Source: Rhodococcus rhodnii (lineage in GTDB: Bacteria; Actinomycetota; Actinomycetes; Mycobacteriales; Pseudonocardiaceae). From it: a DNA stretch of 64,000 nt. Under the pieces are notes generated by a model. That model was not told the DNA's origin and did no database searches. It saw only the letters and a list, made by a program, of their open reading frames with translations. The stretch spans positions 19,054-83,053 of the forward strand of contig JOAA01000040.1 in NCBI GenBank assembly GCA_000720375.1, given 5' to 3'. Position 1 is the stretch's first letter. Each line of letters starts with the position of its first letter. The position numbers and the translations under genes were made by a program. Shown here piece by piece: positions 53,287-61,908 of this stretch.

Positions 53287-54140
53287 CGAAAGCCGACCGG
53301 CCCGTCAGCATGGACACCGTGACCGAATTGCTTGACGACAACGCTGTACGGGTCGCTTCGTCTGCCGCGCAGGCGGCCGGGGTTGTCATCCGCGAGCTCG
53401 CCGACCTCGACGACCTGAACCGTGTTTACGGTCTGTACAACGAGATCTGGCGGCCGGACCCGACCAATCCCCCGGTGACCACGGAACTGCTGCGGGCGAT
53501 GACCAAAGCGGGCAACTACGTCTCCGGCGCGTTCGACGGCGACCGGCTTGTCGGGGCTTGTGTCGGGTTCTTCGGCACGCCGCCCGGTGTCCGGCTGCAC
53601 AGCCACGTGGCCGGTGTTTCCCCCGCGGCGATGGGTCGCAGTGTCGGGTACGCGCTGAAACTGCACCAGCGGGCGTGGGCGATCAGCCGCGGCCTCACCT
53701 CGATCGAGTGGACGTTCGACCCACTGGTCAGCCGCAACGCGTATTTCAACCTCACCAAGCTCGGTGCGGTCGTGGCGGAATACCTGCCGAACTTCTACGG
53801 CGGCATGCGCGACGAGATCAACGGCGACGACGAGAGCGATCGCCTGCTCGTGCAATGGAATCTGCATGCCACCAAGGCCGCCCAGAGCGATCGCGGTGCC
53901 GTCGTCGCGCTCGGCCGCTCCGCTACCGGGTTGCCCGTTGTGGGCACAGTGGACGGACCGGAGCTGGTGGTGGCAACGCCACCGGACATCGAGTCGCTGC
54001 GCCGGACCGACCCCGACGGGGCACGGGAATGGCGCGTCGCGGTCCGTGAAGTGCTCGGCACGTTGCTCGCCGAAGGCGCGTGGGTCACCGGGTTCGACCG
54101 GTCCGGGTGGTATCGGGTGACCAGAAAGGACAGTCGATGA
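53283..54140 (+). CDS. COG3375-type GNAT, probable D-amino acid N-succinyltransferase
   Basis: A 285-aa acyltransferase-fold protein with a GNAT core in the first 190 residues (LNRVYGLYNEIWRPD, GAFDGDRLVGACVGFFG, HSHVAGVSPAAMGRSVGYAL with the acyl-CoA-binding turn, SIEWTFDPLVSRNAYFNLTKLG). The last of these, with LPNFYG, is characteristic of the COG3375 group. Such proteins accompany N-succinylamino-acid racemase genes, and in Geobacillus the partner succinylates D-amino acids from succinyl-CoA. It is coupled by ATGA overlaps on both sides. Substrate identity here is inferred from context. Confidence 0.85.
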   Translation: MTKADRPVSMDTVTELLDDNAVRVASSAAQAAGVVIRELADLDDLNRVYGLYNEIWRPDPTNPPVTTELLRAMTKAGNYVSGAFDGDRLVGACVGFFGTPPGVRLHSHVAGVSPAAMGRSVGYALKLHQRAWAISRGLTSIEWTFDPLVSRNAYFNLTKLGAVVAEYLPNFYGGMRDEINGDDESDRLLVQWNLHATKAAQSDRGAVVALGRSATGLPVVGTVDGPELVVATPPDIESLRRTDPDGAREWRVAVREVLGTLLAEGAWVTGFDRSGWYRVTRKDSR

Positions 54141-55243
54141 AGCTGTCGGGCGTTGAGCTCCGGTTGATCAGCATGCCGCTCGTGGCACCGTTCCGGACGT
54201 CCTTCGGGGTGGAGACCACGCGCGAGATCCTGCTGCTGCGGGCGGTCACCGACGAGGCCGAGGGATGGGGCGAATGCGTCGCGATGTCCGATCCGTTGTA
54301 TTCGTCGGAGTACGTCCACGCCGCCGTCGACGTGCTGACCCGGTTCTTCATCCCGGCGCTGGCCGATGTGCCCGTGCTGGACGGCACCGCGGTCGCACCG
54401 GCGCTGGCGAGGTTCAAGGGCCACCGGATGGCCAAGGCGGCACTGGAAACCGCCGTCCTTGACGCCGAACTGCGTGCCCAGGGCCGGTCGATGGGACGCG
54501 AACTCGGGGCGGTGCGCGACCGGGTCCCGTGCGGGGTGTCGGTCGGCATCATGGACTCGATCGACGAACTGCTCGACGCGGTCGGCGGCTATCTGGACGC
54601 CGGCTACCTGCGGATCAAGCTCAAGATCGAGCCCGGCTGGGACATCGCACCGGTGCGGGCGGTCCGTGAACGGTTCGGCGACGACGTGCTGCTGCAGGTC
54701 GACGCCAACACCGCGTACACCATGGCCGACGCCCGGCACCTGGCCGGGCTTGACGCGTTCGACCTGCTGCTGATCGAGCAGCCGTTCGACGAGGAGGACG
54801 TGCTCGGGCACGCCGAACTCGCGCGCGTGGTCAAGACCCCGGTGTGCCTCGACGAGTCGATCACCTCCGCCCGGGCAGCCGCCGACGCGATCAGGCTGGG
54901 TGCGTGCCAGATCGTCAACATCAAGCCCGGCCGGGTCGGCGGTTATCTCGAAGCCCGTCGCATCCACGACGTGTGCTCGGCCAGCGGTATCCCAGTCTGG
55001 GCAGGCGGGATGCTGGAGACCGGAATCGGCCGGGCCGCGAACGTCGCTCTGGCCGCCCTGCCCGGGTTCACCGTGCCCGGCGACACCTCCGCCTCGGACC
55101 GGTACTACCGCACGGACATCACCGAACCTTTCGTCCTCGACCACGGTTACCTCGCTGTGCCGACCGGGCCGGGCATCGGTGTCACGCCCATCCCGGACGA
55201 ACTAGCCGCCGTAACGTCCAAGGTGGACTGGCTGCCGCTGTAG
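54137..55243 (+). CDS. N-succinylamino acid racemase / o-succinylbenzoate synthase-like enolase-superfamily enzyme
   Basis: A 368-aa member of the OSBS/NSAR family. Catalytic Lys161 and Lys163 (IKLKIEPGWD), metal ligands Asp189 (VDANTAY), Glu214 (IEQPF) and Asp239 (LDES), and Lys263 (IKPGRVGG) are all present. So is the family's C-terminal WAGGMLETGIGRAANVALA and GDTSASDRYY. OSBS makes a menaquinone precursor, but no other men genes are here. The M20 and GNAT neighbours instead indicate racemisation of N-succinyl-D-amino acids. ATG 54137 follows AGAAAGGA and overlaps the GNAT stop; the longer upstream reading is spurious. Confidence 0.9.
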   Translation: MKLSGVELRLISMPLVAPFRTSFGVETTREILLLRAVTDEAEGWGECVAMSDPLYSSEYVHAAVDVLTRFFIPALADVPVLDGTAVAPALARFKGHRMAKAALETAVLDAELRAQGRSMGRELGAVRDRVPCGVSVGIMDSIDELLDAVGGYLDAGYLRIKLKIEPGWDIAPVRAVRERFGDDVLLQVDANTAYTMADARHLAGLDAFDLLLIEQPFDEEDVLGHAELARVVKTPVCLDESITSARAAADAIRLGACQIVNIKPGRVGGYLEARRIHDVCSASGIPVWAGGMLETGIGRAANVALAALPGFTVPGDTSASDRYYRTDITEPFVLDHGYLAVPTGPGIGVTPIPDELAAVTSKVDWLPL

Positions 55244-55256
55244 GACACTGGCCCAG

Positions 55257-56867
55257 ATGACCGCGCGACCGCACGCCAGCCTTGGCCGGATCCTCGACGA
55301 CCTGGGCAGCACGCTGCTGGAACTGGTCTACGGCGACCCCAGCAGACCGGGCGACATCGACGGCGTGGCCATCCACGACCCGATCGAGGAACCCGTCCTC
55401 GCGCCACACGCGATCGTCCTGGGCGTTGGCGTGAGCGAACCCGTCGACCTGCTGCTCTCGTTGGGCCGCTCGGACGCTGCCGCCCTGGTGCTCCGCGCGC
55501 CCGTGCCGCGCTCCGCCGAGCTGGCCGCGGCGGCCGCGGAGTCCGGGGTGGCGGTGCTGGCGCTGGCCAGGGGCGCGACGTGGACGCAACTGGCCGCGTT
55601 GCTGCGTTCGATGCTGGCCGAGGGCGATGTCGGTGGCGGAGAACCGGAGTCGTTGGGCGGGCTGCCCTCCGGTGACCTGTTCGCTGTGGCCAACGCGATC
55701 GCCGCGCTGATCGACGCCCCGGTCACCATCGAGGACCGCAGTTCACGCGTCCTGGCTTTTTCCGGGCGCCAGGACGAGGCCGATCCGTCCAGAGTGGAGA
55801 CTGTGCTTGGCCGTCAGGTGCCTGAGCGGTTTTTCCGGATGCTGACTGAGAATGGCGTGTTCCGTCAGCTGTACACCAGCGACGAACCGGTCTACATCGA
55901 GCCGCCCATCGACGAGTTCGCGGATTTCGTCGTGCCCCGTGTGGCCGTGGGAGTGCGAGCCGGCGACGAGTTCCTCGGGTCGATCTGGGCGGCCGTCCAT
56001 GACAAGCTCAGCGCCGAACGGTCACAGGCGCTGCGCGACGCCGCCAAGCTCGTCGCCCTGCACATGCTGCGCATCCGCGCCGGCGCGGACGTCGAACGGC
56101 GCTTGCGCAGCGACCTGCTTGCCACCGCGTTGGAAGGCGGCGCCGGTGCGCGGGAAGCGTTGTCCCGCCTGGGTCTTGCCGATCTGCCGGTGGTCGTGCT
56201 CGCGCTCGCGACCGCCCAATCAGGACACTCGACGGACGCCGCGGTGATGAGCGAACGGCAACGGCTGACCGACGGCCTCGCGATGCACTTGAGCGCCGTG
56301 CACCCGCGTTGTGCCGTCGCGCTGATCGGGGACGTCGCGTACGGCTTGCTGCCCGTGACGCGAGGCAGCGACGACCAGGGAGTCCGGGTCGCCACCGACT
56401 TCCTCGAGCGGGTCGGCAACCGCACCCCCGCCTTCATCGGAGTCAGCCCCGTCGCCACCGACGTCTCCGGCCTGGCCGACGCCCGCTCCAGCGCCGACCG
56501 CGCGGTCCAGGTCCTGCGTTCAGGCACGACGCACGGCAGCCGCGTCGCCCGCCTGGCAGACGTGTACGTCGAAGCCCTTGTCCTGGAGCTGCGTGACCTC
56601 GTCGCGGCCCGCGGCGGCCACGTCACCGGCCCCGTCGCACGGCTCGCCGCGTACGACGAGAAACACAGCACGAACCTGGTGGAGACGCTGCGAGCGTGGC
56701 TGGACGCTTTCGGTGACGTGATCGCCGCGGCGGCGGCAGTTCACGTGCACCCCAACACCTTCCGGTACCGGCTGCGCCGTCTCACCGAGATCAGCGGGAT
56801 CGACCTCGCCGATGCGGACCACCGGTTCGCCGCGATGCTGCAACTGCGCGTCTTCCCGCTGCCGTGA
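55257..56867 (+). CDS. PucR/CdaR-family transcriptional regulator
   Basis: A 536-aa activator-type regulator. The N-terminal PucR domain (about 1-130: DPIEEPVLAPHAIVLGVGV) is followed by a GAF-like middle region (about 150-270: IEDRSSRVLAFSGRQDE). A GGDEF-like degenerate segment and the C-terminal HTH_30 (about 480-530: AAAVHVHPNTFRYRLRRLTE) complete it. It starts 13 bp after the racemase gene on the same strand, so it is probably the last gene of the operon and a candidate regulator of it, responding to an amino acid or peptide metabolite. Confidence 0.9.
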   Translation: MTARPHASLGRILDDLGSTLLELVYGDPSRPGDIDGVAIHDPIEEPVLAPHAIVLGVGVSEPVDLLLSLGRSDAAALVLRAPVPRSAELAAAAAESGVAVLALARGATWTQLAALLRSMLAEGDVGGGEPESLGGLPSGDLFAVANAIAALIDAPVTIEDRSSRVLAFSGRQDEADPSRVETVLGRQVPERFFRMLTENGVFRQLYTSDEPVYIEPPIDEFADFVVPRVAVGVRAGDEFLGSIWAAVHDKLSAERSQALRDAAKLVALHMLRIRAGADVERRLRSDLLATALEGGAGAREALSRLGLADLPVVVLALATAQSGHSTDAAVMSERQRLTDGLAMHLSAVHPRCAVALIGDVAYGLLPVTRGSDDQGVRVATDFLERVGNRTPAFIGVSPVATDVSGLADARSSADRAVQVLRSGTTHGSRVARLADVYVEALVLELRDLVAARGGHVTGPVARLAAYDEKHSTNLVETLRAWLDAFGDVIAAAAAVHVHPNTFRYRLRRLTEISGIDLADADHRFAAMLQLRVFPLP

Positions 56868-56869
56868 CG

Positions 56870-57157
56870 TCAAATCGACCCAGCGACCTCCGACCGCCCA
56901 AGGATTCTCGACACCCACCCACGCGCCGCCTCGCACATCGCGGCCTCATCGCCCCGGGCGTGCGCCAGCACCTCGTCATCGCGCCACACGATCAGGGCAA
57001 CGGCCGACTGCGCCGGAGTCAGGCCGACCACCCAGCTGTGCCCGTCGTGCTGCAATGAGCGCTCCGCCACGGTCCACCGCCCACCGGGCAAGACCGTGAG
57101 CTGCCATGCCGGATCAGTCGCGAGACCCGCGACGCCGCCACCGTCCTTGCCGCTCAC
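56870..57157 (-). CDS. small hypothetical protein
   Basis: A 95-aa product with no family I recognise. It reads as a compact globular protein (DPAWQLTVLPGGRWTVAERS, SWVVGLTPAQSAVALIVWRDD, CEAARGWVSRILG). GTG 57157 has GAGAGG 11 nt upstream; GTG 57169 would add four residues. It converges with the PucR gene with 2 bp between stops. Assigned as a gene because of composition and the tight fit between its neighbours. Confidence 0.5.
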   Translation of the reverse strand: MSGKDGGGVAGLATDPAWQLTVLPGGRWTVAERSLQHDGHSWVVGLTPAQSAVALIVWRDDEVLAHARGDEAAMCEAARGWVSRILGRSEVAGSI

Positions 57158-57256
57158 GCGCCAGACCACCTCTCGTTGTTCATCTGTCGTTCATCGTAAA
57201 GACATGTGAGCGGCAATACGAAAGGTGGAGGAAAACACCCACAAAGGCGGTATGCG

Positions 57257-57478
57257 ATGAGTCAGCACACCCTGGACGAGCTCACCCGCCAATCCGGCGA
57301 CCACCTGGCCGAGGTCGAGCAGCGGCTGGTCGACCGCTACCAGGACATCCCGGCCGAGGAGATCCACCGGTTCGCGGAATCCGAAGCCGGCCGCCTGGCC
57401 GAACGGCCGATCCAGGCCTTCGTTCCCATCCTCGTCGAGCGAGCGGTACGCAACCGCCTCGACAACGACCGGACGTAA
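57257..57478 (+). CDS. three-helix bundle dimerization domain protein
   Basis: A 73-aa soluble helical protein. The pattern of a C-terminal RPIQAFVPILVERAVRNRL after two amphipathic helices matches the small actinobacterial three-helix bundle dimerization family (PF12554-like). Its role is unknown; in relatives the unit often stands alone or near transcriptional regulators. ATG 57257 is preceded by AAAGGCGG about 8 nt upstream. Confidence 0.7.
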   Translation: MSQHTLDELTRQSGDHLAEVEQRLVDRYQDIPAEEIHRFAESEAGRLAERPIQAFVPILVERAVRNRLDNDRT

Positions 57479-57482
57479 CCGG

Positions 57483-57848
57483 TTAAGCGACCAGGAACAG
57501 CAGCACCGAGCAGACAGCTTCGACGCAGAAGTAGAACCAGACCGGGTAGAAGGACGTAGACGCGTCGGCAAGCCGCGAGACCACGCGCCCGAACGTCATA
57601 CCCGCCAACGCGACTCCAACGCCGATGACGGCACCCGTACGGATCCCGCCTGCGCCGAAGGCGGCTGCGCCCAGCAGCATCGCGATGGCGATCCCGAATC
57701 CGCCGTAGACCACGCGGATCTCCGACCTTGCCTCGGGCGTATCGACCCGGATCCGGAAGGGCCGGGCCAACGCAGCGGGCGCGATCAGCCCGTACACCCC
57801 CATCGCCAGGAAGAACACCCCGACCACGATGATCACTGTGGTTGCCAT
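57483..57848 (-). CDS. DUF4345-like four-helix membrane protein
   Basis: A 121-aa integral membrane protein with four hydrophobic helices (TTVIIVVGVFFLAMGVYGLI, GGFGIAIAMLLGAAAFG, GAVIGVGVALAGMTFGRVV, FYFCVEAVCSVLLFLV). A conserved SEIRVVYGGFGI segment lies after the first, the arrangement of the DUF4345 family. Function unknown. ATG 57848 is chosen over GTG 57851; no strong ribosome site is visible for either. It ends 5 bp from the convergent helical-bundle gene. Confidence 0.7.
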   Translation of the reverse strand: MATTVIIVVGVFFLAMGVYGLIAPAALARPFRIRVDTPEARSEIRVVYGGFGIAIAMLLGAAAFGAGGIRTGAVIGVGVALAGMTFGRVVSRLADASTSFYPVWFYFCVEAVCSVLLFLVA

Positions 57849-57901
57849 CACGATGCGATCATCAACACCGCCACTCCGACTCGCTCGACGTTCGCGATCG
57901 C

Positions 57902-58393
57902 ATGACCGAGTACTCCCCTGGCATCGCGTTCACCCATCGCGACGAAACCACGCTGCTGCACCACCTTCAGCACACGCGACCGGTGAATCCCCAGTACATC
58001 AGCCAATATTTGGATCGCGACACCAGGATCGACGAGCGAATCCGGGCGGCAACGCTGAAGTTGCAAGCCGACCCCGCGCGTGTTGTCAGCGCGGCGGCGC
58101 TCGCCGCTGAGGTGAATCTCTCAACCTCACGGTTCCTGCACCTGTTCGCACAGAACACCGGCACGAGCTTCCGCCGTTACCGCCTCTGGACACGGATGAC
58201 CAAAGTCGGTCACGCGATCAGTCCCTGCTCGCCGCCGGAACGCACATCGTCATCCAGGACAACGCCCCAACACGTGATAATCAGGAATAATCGACATCAT
58301 CCTTGGGCAGCGTGCGCACAACGCAGCACCACATACGTTTGTCGAGGGCAACCGATCTCCGCACCGAACGAGACGGGACGAAACGGTGACTGA
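57902..58393 (+). pseudogene. truncated AraC-family regulator
   Basis: The frame encodes only part of an AraC HTH region: ERIRAATLKLQADPARVVSA, then AALAAEVNLSTSRFLHLFAQ and GTSFRRYRLWTRMTKVGHAI, corresponding to the first DNA-binding helix-turn-helix. The preceding 60 residues are too short for a sensor domain. After about nt 58220 the frame loses similarity (SPCSPPERTSSSRTTP). One frame over, SLLAAGTHI hints at the lost second HTH. It appears degenerate, and its frame runs 8 bp into the STAS gene. Confidence 0.5.
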
Positions 58394-58742
58394 ACAGGCG
58401 AAACGAGCGCCCTTCCGATGCGTGGTCGAGCAGACCGAGCACGCGATCGTGGTATCCGCGAGTGGGGCCATCGACCTGGCGACGCAATCCGCCTTCGCCG
58501 AGAACATACAAGAAGCCCTGCAGCGCGCGGAATCCTCGGTGGTGATCGACCTCGCCGGCGTGACGTTCCTGGCCTCACCCGGCCTCGCAGTCCTGGTGGA
58601 GGCTCAGGAGAACGCGATGCGGGCGCAGAAGAACCTGCACATCGCGGTCGGCAGCACGGTTGTCAAGCGTTCGATCGAGGTCACCGGGTTGGGGCAGATT
58701 CTGCCCTTGGTGCCGGATCTTGACACGGCGCTGCGCACGTAA
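58386..58742 (+). CDS. STAS-domain anti-sigma factor antagonist
   Basis: A 118-aa single STAS domain (SpoIIAA/RsbV type): IVVSASGAIDLATQSAFAENI, VVIDLAGVTFLASPGLAVLVEA with the phosphorylatable Ser in LASPG, and the terminal LPLVPDLDTAL. Such proteins bind anti-sigma kinases and free a sigma factor when dephosphorylated. No cognate kinase gene is adjacent. GTG 58386 has GACGGGAC upstream. It ends 1 bp from the convergent APH gene. Confidence 0.9.
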   Translation: MTEQAKRAPFRCVVEQTEHAIVVSASGAIDLATQSAFAENIQEALQRAESSVVIDLAGVTFLASPGLAVLVEAQENAMRAQKNLHIAVGSTVVKRSIEVTGLGQILPLVPDLDTALRT

Positions 58743-58743
58743 C

Positions 58744-59724
58744 TCATCCCAGTGCACGCTGCAGCCCGGCGGTCAGCAGACGCACGGCTTCGGTGTAGCG
58801 GCCGGACCGCCGGTCCTCGTCGTTGCCGCGTTGGGTGCGAAAGTGCAGCGACGAGAAGAACCTTTCGAATATCTCGAAGGCGTCGCGACGGATACGCAGG
58901 TCCGTCAACGGCCCGGCGGCCTCGCCTGCGTGGACGACATAAGCCTTGAGGAAACGGTCGATCTGCTCGGTGGTCAGCGGGACGTACCACGGCGGAGCGG
59001 CGACAAGGCCGCCGATGTAGGCCAGGTCCTGCGCCGGATCACCGACTTCCACCCACTCCCAGTCCACATACCGGGGCGTGCCGGCGTGGACCAGGATGTT
59101 CGGCGCGACCAGGTCACCGTGGATCAGCGCGAACCGCCGTAGCCGGGCAAAGGCTGGCTCGGCCGCAGTGATGTGCTGCTCGACCGCGGGCAGGAGGCGT
59201 GCGACCTCAGGGTCGCCGAGCACATCAGGGTGGGCGCCGCGCCACCACTCGAGACTGTCCGCCAGACGCGCGGTCAAGGACAACCTGGGCGTACGGTCGC
59301 GCTCCGCGGCGGTGACTTCGCCGGCGGCCGTGAACGGCGTGGCGTGCAATGCGGCGAGTTGCCGCGCGTGTGCCGCCAACAGGGCGTCGTCCCAGTCATG
59401 GACGCTGACTTCGTGTCCCGGCACATATCCGGTGACGAGGAACGGCGCGCCAAGCGGGTCGGCCGACTCCTCGAACAGCACGGCGCGCGGTCCCAGGCCG
59501 GGCGGTGCCAAGGTCAGGCCGGTCATCTCGGCCGCCATCGGGCGCGGCAACTCCTCGACCGGACGCCGAGGGATCCGCACCACCAGCGGGTCGGCGCCGG
59601 CGACCCGCACGAGCCAGGCCGCGTAACTCTCGCCAGTGCCGATCAGGCTGACGTTGAGCTTGCCTGGAGGCAGATCAATGTTGGCGCGTACCCATTCAGC
59701 GATGCGCGGCGCGATATCGGCCAT
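58744..59724 (-). CDS. aminoglycoside phosphotransferase-family small-molecule kinase
   Basis: A 326-aa kinase-like protein of the APH/choline kinase family. Features are the N-lobe (SLIGTGESYAAWLVRV), catalytic loop LIHGDLVAPNILV with Asp204, and metal-binding Asp221 in VDWEWVEVGDPAQDLAY. The family phosphorylates hydroxyl groups of antibiotics, sugars or other small molecules; the substrate cannot be told from sequence and resistance should not be assumed. It lies 5 bp downstream of the LigD-like gene on the same strand, so the two may be cotranscribed. Confidence 0.88.
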   Translation of the reverse strand: MADIAPRIAEWVRANIDLPPGKLNVSLIGTGESYAAWLVRVAGADPLVVRIPRRPVEELPRPMAAEMTGLTLAPPGLGPRAVLFEESADPLGAPFLVTGYVPGHEVSVHDWDDALLAAHARQLAALHATPFTAAGEVTAAERDRTPRLSLTARLADSLEWWRGAHPDVLGDPEVARLLPAVEQHITAAEPAFARLRRFALIHGDLVAPNILVHAGTPRYVDWEWVEVGDPAQDLAYIGGLVAAPPWYVPLTTEQIDRFLKAYVVHAGEAAGPLTDLRIRRDAFEIFERFFSSLHFRTQRGNDEDRRSGRYTEAVRLLTAGLQRALG

Positions 59725-59729
59725 CTCGG

Positions 59730-61331
59730 CTACAGCTTAGGCAGTTGCTGGGCGGTGCCGAGCAAAGGCGCGAGCGGGTCGCCTGCCTGCCGGAGTCGGT
59801 CAAGAACCGTGCGGATGGTCCACCGGTCCGGCCGCAATTCCGGGTCGTCCAGTTCGTCCCAGGTGATCGGTACCGACACCGATGCGTTGCGGGTCGGCCG
59901 TACGCTGAACGGCGCGACAAGTGTCTTGTTGATGGCGTTCTGCGTGTAGTCCAAGCGGGCGCGCCCGGCTCGGTCCTTGCGGTACCACTCCCAGCTGATC
60001 AGATCCGGGAGCGTCCGGCCGACCGCGTGTGACACCTTTCTGACCCAGTCGCGGGTGTCGTCGAAGGAGTAGCCGGGCCGGACCGGAACCCAGACCTGGA
60101 TACCGCGCTGGCCGGTCACTTTCGGCATTCCCGCGACGCCGAGGTGGTCGAGGGCGGTCCGGTAAAGCTTGGCCAGAGCGAGTACGTCATCGAACGACGT
60201 GCTGGTACCAGGGTCGATGTCGATCAACGCCCAGCTCGGTTCGTGCACGTGGGGCAGCCGCGAGGTCCACGGATGGAGCTCGATCGCGCCGAAGTTGGCC
60301 ATCCACACGAGAGCAGGCACGCTGTCGACGACCGCGTAGCACTGCGTTTCATCTTCGTCGGCTTCCTTGTTGTGCCATTGCGTCAGCCAATCCGGGGCAT
60401 GGCTGGGCACTTCCTTGTGCCAGAAGCCAGGTTTGTCAACGCCATCGGGATATCGGTGCGCGTTCACCGGGCGCCCGGCGAGATAGGGCAGCATGAACGG
60501 CGCAACGAGCGCGTAGTACCGGACCAGTTCCCGTTTCGTGATGGCCGGGAACAGCATCTTGTCCAAATTGGTCAGACGCACCTCGTGCCCTTGAACGGCC
60601 CACCGGCCAGTCGCTTTCATTTTGTCGAGCGCTGCCAGCTCGTCCTCCGACGGACCTGTCCACTCGCGGATTGGTTGTGGCGCAACCTGTTGCTCGGCCT
60701 CCGCGGCCGGAACTCCGCTTCGCCACAGTGCTTGCGGGTTGGCGGCCACCTCGTCGTTCGTACGGCCGGTCTTCACCGATTGCGGCAGGTCGTCCGGGTT
60801 CCACCCGCGACGGGCATGTTCGTCGTTCTTATGGATCAGGATCCAGTTCTTCTCGTCATCCCTGCGAACCAGCACGAACCTGCCGGCCAGCTTTTCGCCG
60901 TGCAGATCGAAGTGCAATTCCCCGTTCTCGATGGCCTTGCGCGGATCCTTGGTCTTCGCCGGTTGCCAAGTCCCCCAGTCCCAGACGGTGACGTCCCCAC
61001 CGCCGTACTGGCCCTTCGGAATCACGCCCTCGAAGTCGAAATACTCAATCGGATGATCCTCGACATGAACAGCAAGCTGACGAGCCTTCGGATCCAGCGT
61101 CGGCCCCTTAGGAACCGCCCAACTGACCAGCACACCGTCCAGCTCAAGCCGGAAATCGTAATGCGTCCGCCGAGCCCGATGCCGCTGCACAACGTACCGG
61201 CTGGCCCCGTCCGCCTGCGGGCCGCCCGCCGGTTCACTGGTCGCCGAGAAATCACGTTTGGCCCGATAAGGAGCCAACCGATCGTCCGTCACAACAACGG
61301 AGTACCCGTCCAAGTCAACGAACCAACTCAT
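59730..61331 (-). CDS. LigD-type phosphoesterase-polymerase without ligase domain
   Basis: A 533-aa end-processing enzyme of bacterial non-homologous end joining. Residues about 25-190 form the 3'-phosphoesterase domain (RTHYDFRLELDG, HVEDHPIEYFDFEG, IPKGQYGGGDVTVWD). Residues about 235-530 form the LigD polymerase/primase domain (LTNLDKMLFPAITKRELVRY, ALIDIDPGTSTSFDDV with the metal-binding DxD, and TGQRGIQVWVPV). The ATP-dependent ligase domain of full LigD is absent, and no Ku gene is in the window. ATG 61331 overlaps the preceding gene by 17 bp; GTG 61292 is an alternative. Confidence 0.88.
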   Translation of the reverse strand: MSWFVDLDGYSVVVTDDRLAPYRAKRDFSATSEPAGGPQADGASRYVVQRHRARRTHYDFRLELDGVLVSWAVPKGPTLDPKARQLAVHVEDHPIEYFDFEGVIPKGQYGGGDVTVWDWGTWQPAKTKDPRKAIENGELHFDLHGEKLAGRFVLVRRDDEKNWILIHKNDEHARRGWNPDDLPQSVKTGRTNDEVAANPQALWRSGVPAAEAEQQVAPQPIREWTGPSEDELAALDKMKATGRWAVQGHEVRLTNLDKMLFPAITKRELVRYYALVAPFMLPYLAGRPVNAHRYPDGVDKPGFWHKEVPSHAPDWLTQWHNKEADEDETQCYAVVDSVPALVWMANFGAIELHPWTSRLPHVHEPSWALIDIDPGTSTSFDDVLALAKLYRTALDHLGVAGMPKVTGQRGIQVWVPVRPGYSFDDTRDWVRKVSHAVGRTLPDLISWEWYRKDRAGRARLDYTQNAINKTLVAPFSVRPTRNASVSVPITWDELDDPELRPDRWTIRTVLDRLRQAGDPLAPLLGTAQQLPKL

Positions 61332-61743
61332 CAGGCACAGGAAGACCAAGTGCGACGAGAAAACGCGCGGTCTTGAGTTCGGCATAGGTTTCCGCGGGAT
61401 CTGGTTGCCCACCGTCGCCAGGTTTCACCGTCGCCGAGTTGTCGACCGTGGAGAGATAGGCAGCGATCTGTTCCTTCTTGCTGTCAAACTCAGATGGTCC
61501 AGCCGCTTCATGCGTCCGTGCCCACCATTCAACAAGCCCATCGGCTGCCTGGTCGGCGCCGCGTGGCGCACGACCAAGGTAGGCGACACCACTGCCCGAC
61601 CCGGTTGGGCGATAGGTGATCGTGGTGTAGGCACTGTCGTGAACGTCCACCATAAGCCACGGCTCAGCGATGTCAGGCAGTTGCCCGGATTGCTGCCGCG
61701 TCCACTGTGTGCCGTCGTAGAGGTATGCGCCGGAGAACCCCAT
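61315..61743 (-). CDS. hypothetical protein coupled to the LigD-like gene
   Basis: A 142-aa protein that I do not recognise. The N-terminal half is beta-rich and aromatic (GAYLYDGTQWTRQQSG, PWLMVDVHDSAYTTITYRPT). The C-terminal half is helical (DGLVEWWARTHEAAG, TYAELKTARFLVALGLPVP). ATG 61743 has GGAGGCGG 5 nt upstream, and its 3' end overlaps the LigD-like start, so translation is coupled. Confidence 0.65.
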   Translation of the reverse strand: MGFSGAYLYDGTQWTRQQSGQLPDIAEPWLMVDVHDSAYTTITYRPTGSGSGVAYLGRAPRGADQAADGLVEWWARTHEAAGPSEFDSKKEQIAAYLSTVDNSATVKPGDGGQPDPAETYAELKTARFLVALGLPVPDELVR

Positions 61744-61908
61744 AGGACCGCCTCCTCCATCTCGCGAGTCGCCACAATGGGTACCCGCCCAGCGACTCCC
61801 CTACTCCCGCCGCACTGGCAGGTCAGGGAACGGAACAAACTTCGAAAGTCCACTATGGATGTGGTCGGGCGGAGGGCGAACCCGCCGCCCCCCGCCCGAT
61901 CGATCCGC

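Noticed and set aside
54137..55243. Naming the enolase-superfamily gene menC
   Set aside because: No other menaquinone genes are present, and the M20 and GNAT neighbours point to N-succinylamino-acid racemisation.
58744..59724. Reading the APH-family gene as an aminoglycoside resistance determinant
   Set aside because: The family covers many small-molecule kinases, and nothing in sequence or neighbourhood indicates an antibiotic substrate.
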